Below, one piece after another: positions 58,840-64,000 of a DNA stretch of 64,000 bases. Numbering within the stretch: the stretch's first letter is position 1; every line of letters begins with the position of its first letter. The stretch lies in the NCBI GenBank assembly GCA_964017045.1, contig OZ024797.1, positions 19,871,307 through 19,935,306 of the forward strand, in the 5' to 3' direction. The notes under the pieces are model-generated. The model was not told the DNA's origin. It did not search any database and saw nothing but the letters and a program-made list of their open reading frames with translations. A program made the translations under genes and the position numbers. The DNA is from Omphiscola glabra (lineage: Eukaryota > Mollusca > Gastropoda > Lymnaeidae).

Positions 58840-59315
58840 AATGCCGTGCTAACCACACTATTCCATGATAGCCGCACAATGCCATGCTAACCACACAATT
58901 CCATGATAGCCACACAATGCCATGCATGCGAACCAAACAACGTTAAAGTAAACAACACAATCCCATGATAACCACACAGTGCATTGCTAACCACATAACT
59001 CCATGTTAACCAGACAAACCCATGCTAACCACACTATTCTGTGCCAACAACACAATTCCGTGATAACCGCACAGTACCATGCCAACCACACAACTCCATG
59101 TTAACCCACACTTCCATATACTAACCACACAATTATATGCTAACCACAAAATGCCATGCTTGCCACACCACTCAATCCAAGACATACAATCACACACCTC
59201 AGTGTTAACCAATCAACTTCATGTTATCCACTCAATGCATTGCTAACCAAACAACTCCATGTTAACCACACAATCCCATGCTAACCGCATAACACTATGC
59301 TAACCCACAGAGTGC
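58840..59315. repeat. Degenerate ~19-bp array
   Basis: About 25 diverged copies around CTAACCACACAATGCCATG. Confidence 0.92.
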
Positions 59316-59857
59316 AAGTTTACTAGAGAGATAACCTTATCCTATTCACCCATCTCCCCACGCCACCCCTCCCCCACACACTTTCCCCCACAGCCTGTCC
59401 TCTGCACTATTGAAAGCACCAATCTCCCGAGACGCCCTTTTATCAGCTCACTTTGAAAATGGAAGCTGTATTAGCCAGGGGCAACAACCCCGCGTTCTCT
59501 TGAGTAACGAGATTACCGTCTCAATGTAAGGGTGGGTTCCCCATGTATTACGCTAACAGTCCAATTTGTGGTGTCCGTGAAGGAGAGCATAAGTGGCTGT
59601 CTTTAAGACACGGCGCTCATTAGGATGGGATTTTTAAATATATTTTTAATGAACATCTCGGTTTGTTTTTAAATAACAAACAATTTAGAAGTCTACCGAG
59701 TTAGCAAAGTTTCTCATCAACGGTCCCCGGAAAAAAAAATGTATCAGGTGCCCACAAACTTGATCCCGCGAGTCATTACAATTATTGAACAATGGAGATT
59801 ACATGTAGCAACATTTGTGGAAAATAGATATTGTTAAATACATATGACATATCCGCT
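59316..59857. other. No recognisable feature
   Basis: Mixed sequence without supported genes. Confidence 0.5.
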
Positions 59858-60207
59858 CGCAAGTCTATTCGTACACTGCCTACGCAAGTCTATTCTTACA
59901 CTGCCTACGCAAGTCTATTCGTACACTTCCTACGCACGTCCATTCGCACACTGCCTACGCTAGTCTATTATTACACTGCCTACGCAAGTCTATTCGCACA
60001 CTGCCTACGTAAGTCTATTCGTACACTTCCTACGCTAGTCTATTCTAACACTGCTTACGCAAGTCTATTGGTACACTGCCTACACAAGTCTATTCGCACA
60101 CTGCCTACGTAAGTCTATTCGTACACTTCCTACGCTAGTCTATTCTAACACTGCCTACGCAAGTCTATTGGTACACTGCCTACGCAAGTCTATTATTGCA
60201 CTGCCTA
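59858..60207. repeat. 25-bp minisatellite
   Basis: About 14 copies around ACGCAAGTCTATTCGTACAC. A block of several units (including the TTACGTAAG-type and TTCTAACAC variants) recurs in order. Confidence 0.95.
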
Positions 60208-60427
60208 AGCCGCTGAGTGCCCGACCTCGCCGCCTCCGAGGCACACGCCAGGCGCTGACTAGTGCGCCAGCTGCATGTTTAAGAGCCGTTCCCGCCATCA
60301 GATAATACGGCAGTGAACGTACCAATTTCATCTTATCAAACACACGTTTCATATTGACCGGGAAATCTCAATGCGACATTTGTACTTCTTCTAGCACCAG
60401 GTCTCCAAATACAATGCACCAATTTGA

Positions 60428-60655
60428 GTTTGTTGAGTTTTGCTGCTCCTAAAGCCGAGATGACGTTTGTTGAGTTTTGCTGCCCCCGAAGACGAGATGA
60501 CGTTTGTTGAGTTTTGCTGCTCCTAAAGCCGAGATGACGTTTGTTGAGTTTTGCTGCTCCTAAAGCCGAGATGACGTTTGTTGAGTTTTGCTGCTCCTAA
60601 GCCGAGATGACGTTTGTTGAGTTTCGCTGCTCCTAAAGCCGAGATGACGTTTGTT
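60428..60655. repeat. 37-bp minisatellite
   Basis: About six copies around GTTGAGTTTTGCTGCTCCTA, including one CCCCCGAAG variant and one with a single A lost. Confidence 0.95.
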
Positions 60656-60774
60656 GAGATATTTACCACAATCGGACATGGTTGGCCACGTGTGGAGCAG
60701 TCCCATCTATAGATGCATTGAATGCAAGTGAGTTGTTAAAGAATTGCCACATCGCACACTTAAATGTTTAAACG

Positions 60775-60900
60775 GACATAGCTGGTTCGCTGTTTGAAAG
60801 GAAAGAGCTGGTTCATTGTTTGATCGGACAGCTGGTTCAATGTTTGACGGGGCAGAGCTTGTTTAATGTTTGACGGGACACAGCTGGCTCAAATTTAGCT
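60775..60900. repeat. ~30-bp tandem repeat
   Basis: Four diverged copies around AGCTGGTTCAATGTTTGACG. Confidence 0.85.
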
Positions 60901-61527
60901 GAACACTATGCGCGTTGATGAATCTATAAGTGCCCTTGTGTCATGACTCTACAATACAGTACAGCCGATCTTATTTTGTCGCGTTGAGCCTCGTAACCTG
61001 ACATGTGGTCATTACCCTGTGAATGTGCGCCATCTTTTACAATAACAGTAGCTATGTCTGTACACAAGTGGGTGCCTTGGCGATCTGATAAAAAGAAACT
61101 GCCGCCAAGAGGAGAGCTTGCTTGTTTTAACGGCACCTCAGCCGTTAAATTGATTATCATAAACTTCACTAGATTCCGTATCGGTTTTCTCTTAACGCCA
61201 TGGTTTCAGTTATTTGTTCCGTACTGTTCTTCCAGCAAGCAGAATCTTGAAAAAAAAGATTTAACCGTTAAAACCTTACTAACGGAACGTTGCGCCAACG
61301 TCAGTCGAATTTAAATGACTTATTAGTTGTTATATTAATATGGCGCAGGCATATCGCGGGTTTTTCGAATTTCCAATTCTAAAAATACGGAAACAGGGGA
61401 GTAGGTTAGCAGGCTATTTCCTCATGGGCGTATCGCAGTACTTAGTATCGAAAAATCATAAAAGTGTTCACCTTTCTTTAACGTGTTATGGTTATTGTAT
61501 AATGTTGAACGCTCTTCTTCTTTAGTG
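60901..61527. other. No firmly supported gene
   Basis: A 103-codon plus frame (61003-61314) is non-repetitive but shows no domain. A segment near 61361 (TTCCAATTCTAAAAATACGG) recurs near 62305. Confidence 0.35.
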
Positions 61528-61715
61528 CAGTGGCGTAGTGAGGGGGGGGGGGCAAGGGGGGCATCATGCCCCGGGCGCTACTCACAAAAGGGCGCCAAAT
61601 GGTATATTTTACTATAATATTGTATGGTTTTCGAATAGGGGGGGCGCTAAAAGGTATTTGGGGGGCGCTAAAAAGGTATTTGCCCCAGGCGCGAGTTAAG
61701 CTCGCTACGCCACTG
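61528..61715. mobile_element. hAT-type MITE (CAGTGGCGTAG ends) with perfect 8-bp TSD
   Basis: Terminal inverted repeats CAGTGGCGTAG and CTACGCCACTG, flanked by CTTTAGTG at 61520-61527 and 61716-61723. The interior is rich in GGGGGGCGCTAAAA repeats. Non-coding, 188 bp. Ends of this kind belong to a common animal hAT MITE group. Confidence 0.95.
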
Positions 61716-63494
61716 CTTTAGTGGCCTATCACTTACAACCGTCTGTCTGCATCCAGCGCTCCTAATAATTATTACGATAATTATATTTTATGGATACACG
61801 AGGAGAATCCAATATCTTGCACCAACTACTGTATTTATTCACAGCAAATATCACTTTACAACACGAAATAAGCCTCCGTGTTGGAGTAAGCATCATTGTC
61901 ATCATCTTGTTAACTTCGCGTATAAGATAATCCACTCAGATTGTAAGATGGATATTACGTTATTATAAGATATCCATGAACACAGGCAAGCGCCCTCCTT
62001 TTCATAAATCCAGCCTCCTGACCAAAAAGTATCACTTCCTGTCCCTCTCTTCTTGTACCTCTGCACATGACATTTTAATATATAACTTCCTGTTCATACT
62101 AAATTAAGAAATAATTAATTTGAGTTGTAATACTTGAACTGTTACACTTTCATTGAGTACCAAATAATTAATATATTTTTTAAATTTTTTTATATCCGAT
62201 TTATAAGCCCATTTTTAATTGACACATTGGGTCGTGTACTATAATAATACTATCATAACTGGAAGTAAGCAATCACTTAATGGAGAATATAGCGTTTGTA
62301 TTAAATTTCCGATTCTAAAAATACAGAAACATGTGGATAAAGTGTTGCCTTCAATTTATTGTTCAGGTTTCAGACAAATACAATTTCTTCAGTTACACTC
62401 GCATTTCTTCGGGGTGCAGTTTAAATAAAACTTTGTTTTTTTTAATAAAAAATATGTTCTTTTAACCCAAGATACTTATGTATCTCCACGATGTTACACA
62501 GATTGCTCATGTTGACTGAATAAAAACACTGGTGGTCAATGTGTCTCATGCATCGTGGATACCTCACTCCTTTTCAACATGTGAGATGACTAACATGTCA
62601 AACTCTAATTTAAAATTTCATTTGTCATTTATCACCAAGCCGTACTTTGCCATATCGTTCTATCTATACTATTGAAGACCGGCCCAACAATGCCAAGAGT
62701 CAATGACCTTAGACTATAAATACTTTGAACTGTAGACAGTCATCTCATCTCTGGAGTTGAATGACTTCTGGTTCATGCCGCCAGTCCTTAATGAAATCAT
62801 TATCTCCTTCTCGAATATTAGGACACCACACGCCCGTCAGCAATCAATGACCAGGCAAACTGGTGACCTCAGGGCCAAGGTTGACGCACATCGGCCCCCG
62901 TCTTCCAAGTCAGCCCCTAATCTCATAACGTACCACGATAGTGTAAAGTCCCACAGTTCCGTTGAGAATGAACATCCTGTAGGGCTTGATAAATGAGGCA
63001 TTACATATGTATCCCAAAGTAAATATGTCTGGATTCGTCAATGTCCCGTTGTACTGTACTTTCCTTCAGTCTGGCTTACTTTTTCAAAACACGATGAACA
63101 CAATTTTAACGTTGCATTAAAAAATAGTTTTAAGGGGTGTGGGGGTGGGGGTGAGGAGGCGGTCTTAACTTATCTCACAGTAAACCATCGATGATCTGGA
63201 CGAAAAATTCGGAGCGTCGAAACCTTGAAATTACGAAATCAGAATAGAATATGTCTGTGAAGCGAGATTCGAACCGTGATATAAAATGAACGAACTTGCA
63301 TCTCTTATCTTTACTAAAAACATATTAAACAAAAACAACCCTTTTATTGGCGCAACTAATAGAATAACGTTTAACATATAGCAAGGGGGTGAATCGTGAC
63401 CTCGATGTTAGCAGCGCGTGTTTATACGTACGGGTTCGATGATCGGGTCGGGTGGATAACCAGGACGCGGTCGAAATGCAGTTAATGAGCATTA
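61716..63494. other. No supported gene
   Basis: A 79-codon plus frame (62757-62996) has ordinary composition but no recognised motif. The rest is AT-rich. Confidence 0.4.
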
Positions 63495-63600
63495 AGCGAC
63501 TTAGCTAGGGTTAGTGTCTTCTGTCTTGCCAGCGACTTAGCTAGGGTTAGTGCCTTCTGTCTTGCCAGCGACTTAGCTAGGGTTAGTACCTTCTGTGGCT
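63495..63600. repeat. 36-bp tandem repeat
   Basis: About three copies around AGCGACTTAGCTAGGGTTAG. A related single GGCTAGTGCC lies just beyond. Confidence 0.93.
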
Positions 63601-63932
63601 GCGCAAAAAGTTTGGACTTCTTAAAAGGGGCGTAGCTATGGCTAGTGCCGCCTGGGGCTGGCCAACAATTTTGTTGCACCCTTCCACGAAACAACTCCTT
63701 TAGTCAGCCGAAAAGGTAGCCCCACCATATACAAAAGTGCCTGCCTGGGGGCCGATCACCCCCTCCACCCTCCCTACCTAAAACACTGCGTCTCACTGTG
63801 TTGCAGACGCAGTTAGCTGACTACATCAGCGGTGCCGATGTACTGCCCTTTGTGTAACGGTAGTAACAGCGCCCTTTCCTCATATCAACATCCTCAGTGA
63901 TAAGACGAGACCATCATTACTTAACAGCATCG

Positions 63933-63958
63933 TTAAAAAAAAAAAAAAAAAAAAAAAA
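63933..63958. repeat. Poly-A tract
   Basis: An uninterrupted run of about 26 A. No retroelement body is recognisable upstream, so I do not call a processed insertion. Confidence 0.9.
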
Positions 63959-64000
63959 ACTTGTTTGCTCAAAATTCTTGTCTTTTAATGAAATCAAGGT

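Overview
This is eukaryotic, gene-poor, AT-rich DNA dominated by repeats. It has no bacterial-style operons, no rRNA or tRNA that I can recognise, and no intact multi-exon gene. The mix of CR1/L2-like LINE tails with (TAA)n ends, Penelope-like GIY-YIG retroelement debris, many hAT-type non-autonomous elements and very abundant minisatellites fits a lophotrochozoan animal, most plausibly a gastropod mollusc. The species assignment is inference; nothing in the window proves it.

Layout. 0-12 kb: a 38-bp array built from a LINE terminus, a foldback element, GA-rich and 12-bp arrays, a hAT MITE with a perfect 8-bp target duplication, then large minisatellites (27, 43/44, 92, 15, 27, 19 and 34 bp). 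A short SAP-domain reading frame (11881-12072) lies between units of the 34-bp array and is the best candidate for a host gene exon. 12-23 kb: two inverted copies of a GC-rich retroelement-like sequence, one inserted in a 29-bp array, and two direct ~2.65-kb copies of an element with a ~170-bp internal satellite. 23-31 kb: a second copy of the hAT MITE, a 43-copy 36-bp array, a decayed hAT transposase pseudogene running into a 36-copy 40-bp array, a foldback element, and a LINE 3' end. 32-41 kb: a Tigger/pogo-like element carrying a nested foldback element, more arrays, two further hAT MITEs, a second copy of the first foldback family, and a Penelope-like remnant. 41-54 kb: many short arrays, a LINE reverse-transcriptase C-terminus and a GIY-YIG remnant. 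54-64 kb: truncated LINE and hAT pieces, more arrays and a hAT MITE with perfect 8-bp duplications.

Most long open frames here come from stop-free tandem repeat units, often open on both strands, and should not be read as proteins. The recurring theme is minisatellite birth. More than 35 unrelated tandem arrays are present, and at least three can be tied to the transposable-element sequence they start in or grew from (LINE 3' terminus, hAT pseudogene, Penelope-like 3' tail). I found no convincing new multi-gene system.
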